Shown here: positions 21,028-32,665 of the stretch, in pieces
Layout of the letters: every line of letters starts with the position of its first letter
Position numbering within the stretch: the stretch's first letter is position 1
Source of the DNA: Tenodera sinensis
Taxonomy: Eukaryota; Arthropoda; Insecta; Mantodea; Mantidae
Direction: 5' to 3'
Length of the DNA stretch: 64,000 nt
Assembly (NCBI GenBank): GCA_030765045.1
Contig: CM060964.1
Coordinates: 313,745,128-313,809,127, forward strand
The notes under the pieces: generated by a model
Database searches by the model: none
Told to the model about the DNA's origin: nothing
The model's input: only the letters and a program-made list of their open reading frames with translations
Position numbers and translations under genes: made by a program

Positions 21028-22782
21028 TGTGATGCAGCAGCTATGACCAAGTTTATCGGGAGGTTGGCATCCAGCAGTCGGTACTTTAAACAGATAAGCA
21101 GCACGTTCACCTAGCGTCAACAAGATAAGCGCAATCGCAATATAACTAGAAACCTCTGGAATATTCTGCCATCTCGAACGTTCTGGAACGTGTGGACATT
21201 TTCAACGGCTATGTAAGCGAGCGCTCTCGCAAGGCAACCTCGCGAAGTGAGTTCTGGCGAGAGAGTGGCGAAGTTAGAAGTGAGCCAGTCGGCGAGTGCA
21301 TTTCTGGTGAGATGGAAAGCTCTTATCTCCGAGTGAGTTTGTGGAGACGACTATGATGACGTATAGTGAGTGCTGTTACTGCAAGGGAGCAGCGATGTAT
21401 TGTGTTCATTCCCCAAAAGTGAACTATCCGGAAGAAGAGGCTATGTCGCCGCAAAGAAAGTGAAGTGAATGTAAAAACAAAGTGAATGACAGTGAACGAT
21501 TAAGTTAGTCCACATTAGTGAAGTTTCAGAGTGAGCTGAACGAAGTATCAGAGAAAACTGAACACATTCCTGAAGTGACAGAGAAAACCGAGTGAAGAGA
21601 CCGTTTCAAAAATTGACCATATCACACTGGTATTAGGAATGGGACTGAGCGCCACGAGGAGGAAATGATTAAACAAACTTTAAGTGAAGTGAAGACCATA
21701 AAATCTGTATGAAGGAGGTGAAAAGTGAAATGAAGTGTGTAAATTCCAGAATGCAGAAGATGGAGACGGAAATGAAGAGTGTTAAGGAGGAAATTTAGAA
21801 CAAATTCCAGCAAATGAAATCCGACATTGAGAACGAAATGTAGAATGTGAAACAGAAATTAACTCAGCAATAGAAGAAATAAAGTCCCACCTAGGTTTTG
21901 ATAACGACTATTTTAAGTTTGGGATAAATGTCATGGTGAAAGCCCTGAAAGATGACTTTGCAAAGGATTAAATCTAACATGAAAGGTAACATTAATGCGC
22001 TGGAAGAGTGCCTAGATCAGCAACAGGAACGGCTAGAATGGACAGACAGAAGAAAACAAAAGGAAGGTAGAGGCCGAAATGGGTGAGTATTTGGACCAGC
22101 AGAAAACCAAGAGATGCCTTGAGGAGAAAGTAGCTGGCGGATCGAGGCTTAGAGCCAGTCCTGAAGGATAGCGAATCCGGCGTAGGACCCTCATGGGGTT
22201 GTTGCTCTCAGTGCCCCAACCTATAACAGCTATTGAAAACAGCGGTACTCCCTGGTGGCCAGAAACAGTATGCCGAAGGGTGACTACTAATCCGCAAACT
22301 GGAAAAACAGGGGGAACGCTCCTGAGGAGAATGGCGAAGAAAATCCTCGAAGGAACCCATACCAGTGCTACAGAAGACCACATCGATGTGAATAAGACCT
22401 TGAAGAAGCATTTCGTGTCTTCTTGAAGCGACGTGGAGATGTGGTGGCAGCAACCGACATCCGCGCGACAGGTCCTGGAGCCCCACTACCCATTAGTCCC
22501 ATGGGAAGTTGATGGTATTTCGTGACTATCCTTCTGAAGATCGCAGAGTTGTTCGGGATGAAAAGCTCTGAGAAGGGAGCTGTGTAACGCAGCGGCTACA
22601 ACCAAGCTTGTCTGGAGGTCGGCGCCGAGTAATCGGAACTCTAAACATATAAGCAATGCGTTCGTCCAAAGTAAACACGATAAGCACCATCTCGTATGGG
22701 GCGTATTTCGTTATTACACTGTTACGTCGACGCGAAGTGGATGTAAAAACAATGTCAAGTGACAGTGAACAGTGCAACTAGG
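21028..22782 (+). mobile_element. Decayed LTR retrotransposon (gypsy-like)
   Basis: A direct repeat brackets the region. TGTGATGCAGCAGCTATGAC (21028) corresponds to TGTAACGCAGCGGCTACAAC (22583). Similarity continues through the ATCGGGAGGTTGGCATCC/TCTGGAGGTCGGCGCCG blocks, GATAAGCA and a distal GAAGTGGATGTAAAAACAA block (21462 and 22734). The second LTR lacks about 300 bp of the first. AGAAGGGAGC just before 22583 could be the polypurine tract. The interior encodes only a broken coiled-coil region and no recognisable pol, so most of the element is missing. Confidence 0.6.
21715..21875 (+). pseudogene. Gag-like coiled-coil remnant
   Basis: One frame reads KSEMKCVNSRMQKMETEM, KSVKEEI, stop, NKFQQMKSDIENEM, stop, NVKQKLTQ. 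It is rich in Lys, Glu and Met with heptad-like spacing and is interrupted by two TAG codons. Coiled-coil leaders of this kind occur in gag-like proteins of insect LTR elements. The assignment rests on position between the LTR-like repeats. Confidence 0.5.
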
Positions 22783-22866
22783 TGGTGGTGGTGGTGGTGG
22801 TGGTGGTGGTGGTGGTGGTGGTGGTGGCGGTGGCGGTGGCTGTGGCGGTGGCGTTGGTGGTGGTGG
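22781..22866. repeat. (TGG)n microsatellite
   Basis: About 28 TGG units, with GGC variants near the distal end, directly follow the 3' LTR-like repeat. Confidence 0.95.
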
Positions 22867-22997
22867 TAAGTTTCCTTTTGTAGAACTTCAAATTTCGTGT
22901 ATTTGGTTTTTTCTCCCTTAATTCTTTATTCAAAACTGCTCATTTGTTTGCCATTTCTCCCTTTAGCTATATGACAGGAGCTCTTTATAAGTACAAC

Positions 22998-23144
22998 TTA
23001 TTTTGCATTCCAGTACTTAAAGTTGTCCAGACGCCAGGTTACCACATACCGAATCGTAACTTTATCTTTGTTTGCATTTATTCCCACCACAGCGATGTCT
23101 GCCTTTTTTACGTTTATCTTCTTCCCATAGTCTTCACAGCTTTC
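22998..23144 (-). pseudogene. LINE reverse transcriptase fragment
   Basis: The minus-strand frame reads ESCEDYGKKINVKKADIAVV then TWRLDNFKYWNAK, stop. The block YG.KIN..KT..MV.G followed about 20 residues later by V..FKYLG is the conserved region after the catalytic YADD in many non-LTR reverse transcriptases. Related but noisier sequence continues to about 23330. It is a fragment only. Confidence 0.65.
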
Positions 23145-24918
23145 ATTTATCTATATTGGTATGCTCCTTAGGATATTTTGCAGTTCTGCTACATTTGCCT
23201 TAATCCTACCAAATCTTCGGCGTTTTGTTCTTGCTTCTCCTCCCCTACACTGGAAATATTTGTTCACTATATTCTCCATCAAGGTAGAAAAATGCTCCTC
23301 TTCCACTTCTATTATGTCATCCTATCCTGACTCTGATTAGTTTATTCCTCAAGATCTCACCTTCTCTCTCTACACTTAACAATTTGTGGGGTGAATGCTA
23401 CACCTAATTTGATAGATTTCAAGTTGTTCCCTTAAAAACAATAATAAATGCTGTCAATATATGACAAAACCTTACCCATTCTTCCAAACAAAAAACTTTC
23501 ATATTAGAGCAAATTCCAGCCCAAAGAGAGTAATCGTCTACCCTTTCTTGTCCGATAACAGTGGCACTTCGCAGTCAGGTTTCAGCTGGTGTTCCCATGG
23601 GTAAAATGTGGGCCTTATCAAACGTTTTGCTCCCAAGTTTACGATCTCATGAAACTGTATCGCGGGAAGGAACACAATTAGGAGCAACTTTCTTCCCTAC
23701 TTGTCCCATAAATAGCAATTTCGGGGAATATGAAACTTCCACCTTCTTCAATCTGAATTTCGGGGTCTAAGGGGGGAAACACCGTGCAGCTGTGCAACAC
23801 AACATGACAAAGTCGGCGCACCTGCTCTTATTGGGCTTAAATTAACAGTGCTGTTTAAAATTAGGCCGTTTGAGTATACAGCAGTTGCATATACGTAAAA
23901 TAAATGACTGTATGGAATGAATAAAATAACGAACTTGAGTACTGGATGGTTAGAACACACATACAGAGAACACGTTACAATAAAATGTTCCGCGAAAAAA
24001 TGATCAGTTTTAATACGTAATTTAACATTAATACTTTGGAGTCACAATTTCTTTAAGTGTAATTCCATTACCCTAATAATTAAACCTAACATGTAACTAA
24101 CTATATAAAATCTCATAATGCCTGAATGCATTTTAAGGCATGGATTTTACTGACTTGAAAATTTGTATGAGCGATCACTAAGCTGTAGAAGCATAATTTC
24201 CGGTTTCACCGCAAGTACGCACGCATTAACGATACATTCTACATTTTTACATTTCCTAGATTTTTAAAGAATGTTACAAATATGGTCTTTGTCAAAAACC
24301 TGGCAATCTAAACATACTTTTCCACAATATCTGAAGAGGCCTAGAGTAAGTTTAAGAGTAATACAATTATGAGTTCAAAATGGTCTGAGGATGCTACATT
24401 TGAAACAGCACAGTCATCTTCATATAGCGCGTCAGGAACCTAACAACTAAAGAGTTAAAGACACAATATGCAAATACTTAAACTGACATTAAGAGTAGAA
24501 TATCAAAGCCACAAACCAAAGAACCACCATGTGGCAAGTATATCATCTAAAGGATACATTGAGTGACAAAGGGAAATATTCATATTCTCAGTTATGAACA
24601 TCTATGTTAATTCTCCCAGGGAATTTGGACACCAAATTTTAGTCCCCGATCTTGAAAACTGAAAGCTGTGCATACTGGTCATACTGAATGACACCATCTG
24701 CAACGTATATCTTGCTTGTTTCTCCTTGGTAGTTTTGTAAATTGGTAGTTGTTAATATCTGCTAACCCCATATCAGTTTAACCCCATGTTGTTCAGAGTC
24801 AGAAAATAAAGGTATCATCGAATCAATAAAACGAAAATAACGCAAACAATTAACTGTTAAAATATTTCACTGCATAATTCAAATTATGAGCATAAATATA
24901 CTAACTTTATACTTATCT
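23145..24918. other. No clear feature beyond LINE debris
   Basis: The first 200 bases may be further decayed LINE sequence. The remainder is AT-rich and unassigned. Confidence 0.4.
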
Positions 24919-24919
24919 A

Positions 24920-25473
24920 CCGAGCGAGATGGCACCGTGGTAACGTGTGAGGCTCACATTCGGGAGGTCGTTGGTTCTATTCCCGTGGCCAACCTTCCTG
25001 ACCCACGGATTTTTCGGCAGTTTCCCCGGGTCGTCAGGCGAATGCTAGAAGGATAATTACATCCCCCGAATTTCTGGTCCTTCCATTTCGTTTCATTAAT
25101 AATTTCATTCATCCATCCCGTTGGTTCTTTCAGGGTCACAGCGTCAGCGAAGGCGTTAGGTGCAACTTGGCAGGGATGATATATAGGCACAAGAACTCCT
25201 TCCATCCCTCGTTGTCCATGGGATCCAAGTGGAAGAGGGAGCGACATCTGTTGGTGTTGGACCCTGCGCCAAGATCCCCCTGAGTTGGCCCCAGAAAACC
25301 TAAAGACTTCGAGGTGTCGTCAAGCTTGACAAACCTTAAGGACCTCTGTCAATATCTGTGCCGTTAGTCTGGACCTGGCCACCCAGTGTCACCTTTCACC
25401 TCATCCTTCCTCCCGAGCACACCCCCTTGGAAGACTGGCTTCAGTGCCGAATCCCCTCCGTACCAATTCCTAT
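24920..25473 (+). mobile_element. tRNA-derived SINE, family SB, copy 1
   Basis: The head reads CCGAGCGAGATGGCACCGTG then GTAACGTGTGAGGCTC, CATTCGGGAGG and B-box GGTTCTATTCCC. The body includes TTTCCCCGGGTCGTCAGGCG, AAGGATAATTACATCCCC and CTTTCAGGGTCACAGCGTCA. It ends CCCCTCCGTACCAATTCC. The 30.8 kb copy shares the whole body. A length near 560 bp is long for a SINE, so the 3' part may come from a LINE. Confidence 0.82.
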
Positions 25474-25579
25474 TACATGTATCTGGTGCAGCAGAAAGAG
25501 AATCTAACGCAGCCCTTCCAACATAGGTTCGGAACATGCTCCTCTACTTAAGAAGTGGTAATTATTCGTCAAACAAGAC

Positions 25580-25715
25580 GAGATGCTTCTCGTTTGCCCA
25601 CCTTAATATCCGACTTTTGCTTACTAAACGCATCCGGAAGATCCGTGGTTTAAATTCTGGCTATGGCATTGCATTTTTCAGTTTCATTCTAGCCTTTCAA
25701 ACCTTGTATTACACA
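25580..25715 (+). repeat. tRNA-like repeat, family SG, copy 1
   Basis: CCGGAAGATCCGTGGTTTAA then ATTCTGGCTATGGCATTGCA and TTTTTCAGTTTCATTCTAGC match the 25.9 kb copy. The B-box is damaged (GTGGTTTAAATTC). Confidence 0.55.
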
Positions 25716-25904
25716 CGGCTATTGTTGGGAAGAACAGTTAATTGGATTGATTGACCTTATAATTGGTTAAACTACAAGTCCAGAACTTAAGTACTTACAA
25801 TAGTGCAAGTCGCCATTAAGGTATGCTATCTCATATTGAGCTGTCCTTGTGTAGTTTAACAGGAAAAATGCGAGGGAGTTGGAAAATGTAATGTGTCGGC
25901 AGGT

Positions 25905-26015
25905 TGGCCATGGTAGCCCTGTGGTTAGAGGAGGCGAACGGCACCGGAAGATCCTTGGTTCAAATCCCGCATATTGCATTGAATTTTTCAGTTTCATTCT
26001 ACCCTTTCAAAATGA
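25905..26015 (+). mobile_element. tRNA-derived repeat, family SG, copy 2
   Basis: Head GCCATGGTAGCCCTGTGGTT with A-box-like TGGTAGCCCTGTGG and B-box TTGGTTCAAATCCC is followed by GAATTTTTCAGTTTCATTCT. Two copies lie within 330 bp. Confidence 0.6.
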
Positions 26016-28958
26016 AATGATTAAACAAAGAATACACGTTGATATAGTTTTCGCATAACAAAACCTTTTACACAATATTAAATGATATTCTGTAAATAAT
26101 CATCTATGTGATCCTCAGTGTCAACACTATGTGCTTTGGTCATTTCATCCAAGCAAATAGTGCTCAATGTTTAATAATGCCACTACTAATAACAATAAAG
26201 AATTATTACGACAATATCCTACGAACTGACTGCAAATAGTTAAATATACACATTAACACAAACTAAGGAGCTTCTGAGGAGCCCGACGTTATCAACATTT
26301 GTTCCATCAGTTTAACTATTCCATGCACTGTAAATATTTCATCACAGTTTAAACGATGTTGTTGAACCTTCACTGTCATTTAGTGCATTTAGCGGTTTAG
26401 CATTGATACTTTTTAGGCAACCTACGCTTTGACGTTTATTTTGTGTAACGTAAATATATTTGTTTGCTTTGATAACTAGCACATGGAAATATAAATAAAA
26501 CTTTATTTTCTATTGCTTATTCCCTAACTCCCTGGTGAAGCAGCAGTACATGGTAGCAGTTAATATATCTGTAAACTGAATATCAGTCAGTTTAAGCCGC
26601 CTCGTTTTCTTCTTTTCTCCCTTCTTTCTTTTCGTACAGGTTCCCATTATCTTGGAAAGATTAATGCTAGTAATTTAGTAGGGATCGTTGATAGTCATAC
26701 CTTCACTCATCGGTTAAGATGCTACGAAGGATGCTGATAATTCGTCGCTAATTTAAACTTGGGCCAAAGATCTCGAAATAATACATAATGAAAAAAATAT
26801 GAGTTTAAAAGCGAAAATAAAATAACAAAAAAATTGCGTTATGGGTTGAATTCTGTGAGGCAATTCACATGGCAAGAGGTGTTATTCCTTTTGCTTCGAA
26901 ACGGTATTTCACAGTCACAGTCATCACTGCAGTGCCTTAACTATTTCATCTTTTTCAAAAACCAACCGCAATTTGGTGAGATTTTATTCCAAGCAGAATC
27001 GGAAATATGCTTAAAATTTAAACTTTGCTCATACCAACTGGACAGCTATAAAAACTTATGAACCACAAAAGGGAAATGCACGAGTACATGTCCACGTTTT
27101 CTCGTACCGTAATGGAATCGAATGATCGAATTGAGATGGTGGGAATAAAACACATGAAAGTAGAAGAAAAAAAAAATGATGCCTGACACAAAATTTATGG
27201 CGGGCGGCTCAACACAGAGGACTGCCACGCCTTGCGGTGTTGTATAGTTAAACACGCTGTGAAATCACGCTGTAAATCCGGTCATATAAATATTATTTGC
27301 GCCCACAAAATTTATTTGCACAATAGGAAAGATAATAACAATGGTCAGCTATCAGCCGCCATTAAATGTTCTGTCTACCATAGCTTTCAACAGCATACAT
27401 TCACTTATTAATACAATTTGAATGTTATCGAATCGCAGTGAGTTCACTGATTGTCCCAAAGCCGCTCACAACTGATTATTGAATAATCGAAAAGTTAATG
27501 CTAGGTGTTTAGCAAGTAAAAAAGATGAAGGCGCTCAAGGTAACGACAGTTACCGCGCGCTTAGTTATGTCTCATGCTAGAACGCTCCTGTTGTAAACAT
27601 ATGGAAGGGGAGAAAGAGAGAGACAACGACAGTGTAAGGGAATGCTCCTAGGCCTCTGATTAGTGGAGGGAAGTTCATGGTTGTTTTACTTTATTTTTAA
27701 TCGCACAATAACCGCCTCTAAGAAGTACAATACTGGAAGTAGCTTTCTAATCACTGCTCAGCGTGAATTGGTTTCGAGGAGAGAAAAGCCCACAAATGTT
27801 TAGATTCATTTCTCTGCATCCTGCACATACACCACAGATACCTGTGATCTAGGCTCATTAATTCCACAAGGAATGTTCACAGTACAGAGGTATGATGAAA
27901 CAGAAGCCAGGTGCAGTTATACACTATTAACTTATATTGCAATGCAACACGTATAATAAAATGCATTCCTATACGATACTGCTCTCTCGGAACAAACTAA
28001 TAGGTTTCGAGATGAATGCTGATTTAGACGTTATTGTTTATCGTGCAGAGGCACTTCTGATACTGAAGACTCTTTTTCTTCTTATCTCGCATAGAGTCTG
28101 TTTAGTCAACTCGTGTGCAGTTCGGCCGCTTCTTTGGGAAATCCTAATAATAGTTTTACAACACGGTCCCTTCCTCTTGAGCTGACGTCGTAACATGAAC
28201 CTTTGCAGCTAATGAAAAAGAAAAGAACTGGAGTTCAGAATTTTGGCAACTGAGTCTCCACGCGGAGTCAACATGTAACTGTCACTTCCTTCAAATCAGA
28301 GATACTATTGATCTTTAAGGACAAGGATAGAGGTTTGCTTTTTCTGAAGCGTGGAGATGCATTTATGATAGTCATTACTTGTGGATAGCACACATTTCCT
28401 TTGAGCAGCAACTGCACACGCGTTGAGTAAACAGGCTCTACCTCTAAAGCACAGAACCCTTGTACGTAGTTATAAAATGGTTAACTTCCATCACGGAACA
28501 CAACTCTATCTGCCGAAATAAAACACAACTGAGGCAAACCTTAAGAAGTGGCGAGAAGCAAATTGTCGCGCATTGTTTCACGATGCTTAAGAAAGAAGCC
28601 CCGAAGTAGAGAGGTATCTTTTAGACGTGGCGAATAACCAATAGCTATGCAGTGGTTTATGGTAGACTTCATTTGTGTATTTATAAGACTACAGGGTTGT
28701 CAGGTTAGTACCTATCCTACTTCCATGTAGTAAAAATCGGGAACAGTATGTGATTAAGCAAAGTGCCCGTATGGGTCTGTAATGCTGTGTGAACGATAGC
28801 ACAAACCGCCACTCAAAGGTCATTATTAATAGAAGCTTGTTATACAATGTGGTCATAGATCAGCCGGACCGCCCCGCGGCGGCACCGAACAGGGCAAGGA
28901 CCAGCACGCCCTCCGCCAGTTACACGTAAACGACCAGCAAGTCATGGGTACGCAACAC
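26016..28958. other. No recognisable feature
   Basis: Nearly 3 kb of AT-rich sequence. 27475-27545 is a distant relative of the pair at 8.6-8.9 kb. The open frames at 26834-27061 and 27937-28185 have no recognisable motif. A short GC-rich block (28870-28920) is unexplained. Confidence 0.4.
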
Positions 28959-28960
28959 TA

Positions 28961-29612
28961 ACTATTGTACTAACTTACATTAGGCTCACCTGCGCCACAA
29001 TACATGTTGAAATTAATGACCTTCAACACGAATACATGCCCTTTATTTCCGAAAATAAACCTCGTTTACTCCCAAAAGTTCATACTCAATGATTACCTGT
29101 GATTTTCTCGTGATATTTATTCTCCAATTTCTGTAACGTGCGAGGATCTAATGTATACACTTTCTTCTTTAATATTCCCCATAAATAAAAATCGCTAGGA
29201 GATAGGTCAGGGGAACGCAACGAGGTAACCTCAATCCTTAACTAATTATTCTGTCACCACACAAACTTTGCAATTCATGAATAGAATTCACAGCAGTGTA
29301 CACGGTAGCTGAATCCTGCTGAAACTAGCCAAACAATCTTTCATTTCTTGTTAGTTGCGGAAAAAATTACTTAAAATGGAATTTAAATAAACATGCCAAT
29401 CAACGTAAAATATGGGACCGATAATTCAGCGTGCACTCACTGCGCACCAAACCCCAACTTTCACAGTGTGGTTAAGATCTTCATGAATAATATGAGAATT
29501 TTAGGTAAACCAGAATTGTTTTTGGAGATATAGGAAATTGTTCGCGTTGAAGGTCATCAATTTCAAAATTTGCTGTGATACAGGTAAGCTTAATGTAAAT
29601 TAGTATAGTAGT
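28961..29612 (-). mobile_element. Internally deleted mariner with long TIRs (652 bp)
   Basis: A TA duplication flanks both ends (28959-28960 and 29613-29614). Imperfect inverted repeats of about 75 bp start ACTATTGTACTAACTTACAT and ACTACTATACTAATTTACAT. They share GACCTTCAAC at their inner ends. The interior keeps only the C-terminal half of a mariner-like transposase on the minus strand, so this is a deletion derivative. The TIRs are unusually long for mariners, more like the IR/DR style of some Tc1/mariner groups. Confidence 0.88.
29086..29324 (-). pseudogene. Mariner-like transposase C-terminal fragment
   Basis: The minus-strand frame reads FQQDSATVYTAV, then SLCGDRIIS, a stop, and RSPDLSPSDFYLWGILKKKV then YTLDPRTLQKLE, ending at a stop near 29086. 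FQQDGA.AH, GDR.IS and SPDL.P.DF.LWG are the catalytic-core signatures of mariner-type DDE enzymes. The Asp of QQD and the final Asp of SPSDF are visible. One in-frame stop and a frameshift lie between them, and the N-terminal DNA-binding half is missing. Confidence 0.85.
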
Positions 29613-29719
29613 TACCCCAATTATCGATCTACAATTGTATTTATTCTCTGCTTACTTTTATTAACTTGATACTACGAACTTAATTATCCGATTCAAAGAT
29701 AGCAAAACTGGATATAGGC

Positions 29720-30364
29720 TTATTGAGAAAGAATTCTGCGGTGTGTCGAACTAGCTCGCAGAATGACGGCGTTCGTGACGCCCCTTGGCGATAAGGGTGC
29801 TAAATCAAATTGAAAAACAGAGGCGAGCCGTCCTTCTGGTTGCTGGATATTAAAACCTGGCTGCAAGCCCCGATTCTGGTCCATTTTATTGTGATTTAAG
29901 AGACCGCGTTGTGTTACTTCATAAAGCAATGCATCTTTTGCTCCAACTTCTATGACCGAAGCACCAGACTTTACAGGGGTGTACATCAATGCCTAGGTCG
30001 CCAAATTGTATGCCATGTCTACATTTTGAGGCGATATTAATTATGGATCTAAACTGATATAAAATATACAGCGATGCACGATGAGCTACATTTCGGGAAA
30101 TAAAAGGTCAATGAATCATCAAGAATGTAACAAAACACCAACAAGTTCGTTATGACTGAATATAAATAGATGAATGTGGCACAGCACAATCTGAAGATAG
30201 TGCGAAGGATGCATTTCTTTATCATCTCTCAAGGATAGATTCCATTCTGTTCCGAATGGAGAGAATCCATTCGTCCATCCCCAAGCATTCTGTGTCTCTT
30301 TGGCTGATACTGAAGTTAATGTATAAATTCTTATTCCTTGTAGTGTTCTATCCGGTTCCTCCAT
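29720..30364 (-). other. Two unidentified open frames in a row
   Basis: On the minus strand a frame at 30119-30364 (81 codons, begins MEEPDRTLQGIRIYTLTSVS) is followed by one at 29720-29989 (about 89 codons, includes DALLYEVTQRGLLNHNKMDQ). Amino-acid composition is ordinary for protein, with no low complexity, and both strands' other frames are closed. The first ATG of the second frame is preceded by a stop and by CCTAG, a possible splice acceptor. I do not recognise either protein. Possibilities are two exons of a host gene, a transposon fragment, or chance. Confidence 0.3.
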
Positions 30365-30778
30365 CTTGAATTTAGGACTATAATTATATGATACTTTGCT
30401 TCATTTCTTTGAACGAAGCCGGCTAGCGACCTCAGGAATCATAACTCTGCAAAGCATCATTCTCTTGTCACATCTGTGTTTCACCATTTAATCTGGCTAT
30501 ATGGTTTCGAAACTTAATTTGTGATTTTAGCTTTTAGGTTCCTCTTTATTTTGGCCATTATCTGCCTAGGCTTATTTCATTTAGTGTATATTTCTTCAAC
30601 CGTAAAACATGAAACATTACAACTAATATATTTAAAATGAGTTATACACTAATTATATCTTTCTTATCGTTATTTTTCACCTGCAAAGGTCACTGCAGAT
30701 AAATAAAACGTTTAATTATACCTTCCTTTTCAATGTATGGCCACTGCATTTATTTAAATATATTTACGTCAGGCCACC

Positions 30779-31341
30779 GTGCGAGAGGCCCCGCGATAGC
30801 GTGCGAGACTCGCATTCGGGAGGTCGTGGGCTCGATTCCCGTGGCCGACCTTTCTGACCCATGAGACTTTTCGGGGGTTTCCCAGGGTCGCAAGGCAAAT
30901 GCTGAGAAGGATAATTGAATCCCCGAATTTCCTGTTCTTCCATTTCATTTTATTAATCATTTAATTCATCGTTCATTCCGCTGGTTCTTTCAGGGTCGCA
31001 ATTGTCAGCAAAGGCGTTAGGTAGAGCCTGGCAGGGATGATATGCATACAGAAAATCTTTATGTCCCTTGTTCGTGGGATTCGGGTAGGAGGGCGGCATA
31101 TAGGGGCGTTGGACTCCGCCGGAGTCCCCCAAGAAGGTTCTGGAAGACCTAAGAGCTTGAGGTGTCGTCAAACTTGGTAAACCTTAGGGACCTTTACCAA
31201 TGTCTGTACCGCTAGTCTGAATTTGCTCGCCCGGTGTCTCCTATCACCTCATTCTTCCTCGAGGGGGTGCCTCTTTTGCGGGCATAGGTACAATTAGCCT
31301 AGATTCGGTGCCGAAACCCCTCCGTCTCTCTCCTATTCCTA
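30779..31341 (+). mobile_element. tRNA-derived SINE, family SB, copy 2
   Basis: Head GATAGCGTGCGAGACTCGCA then TTCGGGAGGTCGTGGG with B-box GGGCTCGATTCCCG. The body matches the 24.9 kb copy through TTTCCCAGGGTCGCAAGGCA, GGATAATTGAATCCCC, GGTTCTTTCAGGGTCGC and TGGCAGGGATGATATG. It ends CCCCTCCGTCTCTC. It abuts the 3' end of the Jockey-like element. Confidence 0.85.
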
Positions 31342-31361
31342 AGTTCTTTTTAATTAATAAC

Positions 31362-32665
31362 CAAACTCTTTTGTACAATTAAGTACAATATAGTTTAGCT
31401 AAACTAGACACCGAACAACAATGAAACTTGTAATTGGGGTACCATCCAGCGATAGTCCCAATAATGATACATAAAAATAGAGAAAAACAATTTCAGCATT
31501 TTATACAGCTAAATGTTCAGACGCAAATCGGAATGCCAGCGACATTTCAGTCCTCGTCGTAGAGGTTCAGGAGGAAGATAAATATGGCGGAGAAGAGGAT
31601 TGCGATGGCGCAGACATGACTGATGCAGCTTCCTGTAGCAGATGCGGAGGATACATATCGCCACCGGTAGACCTATATCGTAATGCAGAGTATAGCTGCG
31701 CACGTACCAGGGAGCGCCGGTCATGAGGCGTAGAAAATGATTATGTGTACACTAGATCCTCGGGATCTGCGATGGAGCTGCAGAACCCCAAATTGCACAG
31801 TTGTACTGCCACATGGGTCGAATTAAGGAAGTATAAACAAGGCGCTTGTACCGCAAAGACAATGGCGAGGAACCGGACACTAGATGATGGACTTCTCGGA
31901 TGCGGTGACGAATCCTCTGTACTAGACTACAGAGATGGGGACCCCATGTTAGTCGGCTGTCCAAGATAAGGCCGAGGTATCTTATGGAAGTCGCTGTGGG
32001 TATCTCCGTCCCATTGAGATAGAGGAGATGATGGGTCACGTTCTTTTTGTAAGTGAACTTCACAACTCGGGACTCATGAGCGTTCATAGTCACCCTCCAA
32101 CGTCGGCACCAAGACTGAATTTGATTGCAGAAGTCCTGTAGGTGGCTAGTAGTCACAGCACAAGTACCCACACTTAGGGCCACTACGTCATCGGCATAGT
32201 GAGCGATGGTGAGCTGAGGATGACTAGGAAAACCCTAGGTATATACCAGATATAATAAGGGGCCTAGTGCGCTTCCTTGCGGTACACCAGAGAAAATAGG
32301 AAGGGCCTTGGAGAAGGCGCGGTCATATTTAATGGAAAAGGTGCGATTATACAAATAGGACTGTAGGATGCGGAAACAGGTGTCCGAGAGATGCAGTTTG
32401 AGTTTGGGTAACACACCATTGTGCCAAATCTTATCAAAAGCCCTCTCCGTATCCAAAAACAATCCTAAGCACACAGATGTTCATATCAAGAATAGTGTCA
32501 ACAGCGTGATGTAGCTGCTGAGAGCAGGAGTGAAGAGGGCGAAATCCAAACTGGATATCAGAGATAATTTGTACGAGCTGAGATAAGAGGCGAGGCAGAA
32601 GGAGACGTTCGAAGATTTTGGAGAGTAGGGAGAGTAAACTAATAGGACGATAGGAACAGGTCGAT
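31362..32665 (-). mobile_element. Jockey-like LINE, 5'-truncated
   Basis: On the minus strand, reverse transcriptase blocks appear in the family order: YRPISLLSLLSKIFERLL (about 32590-32665), FGFRPLHSCSQQL, FDKIWHNGVLPKLK, FSGVPQGSALGPLLYL, the catalytic YADD (about 32190-32205), then RYLGLILDSRLTWGPHL. A Jockey-type C-terminus with DAPWYV-like GAPWYVRSY ends near 31510. A non-coding 3' end rich in A on that strand closes the element near 31362. Stops and frameshifts separate the blocks. No RNase H follows, which fits Jockey and not I. The endonuclease half is absent. Confidence 0.85.
31510..32660 (-). pseudogene. Jockey-like reverse transcriptase pseudogene
   Basis: The frame segments are 32235-32474 (fingers/palm, with FDKIWH and GVPQGSALGP), 31752-32183 (from just after YADD to the thumb, including SLIRPMWQYNCAIWGSA) and 31509-31724 (C-terminal tail). 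The YADD catalytic pair itself is intact at the junction between frames. In life such a protein copies its own RNA at a nicked target. Here at least three frame breaks inactivate it. Confidence 0.85.
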
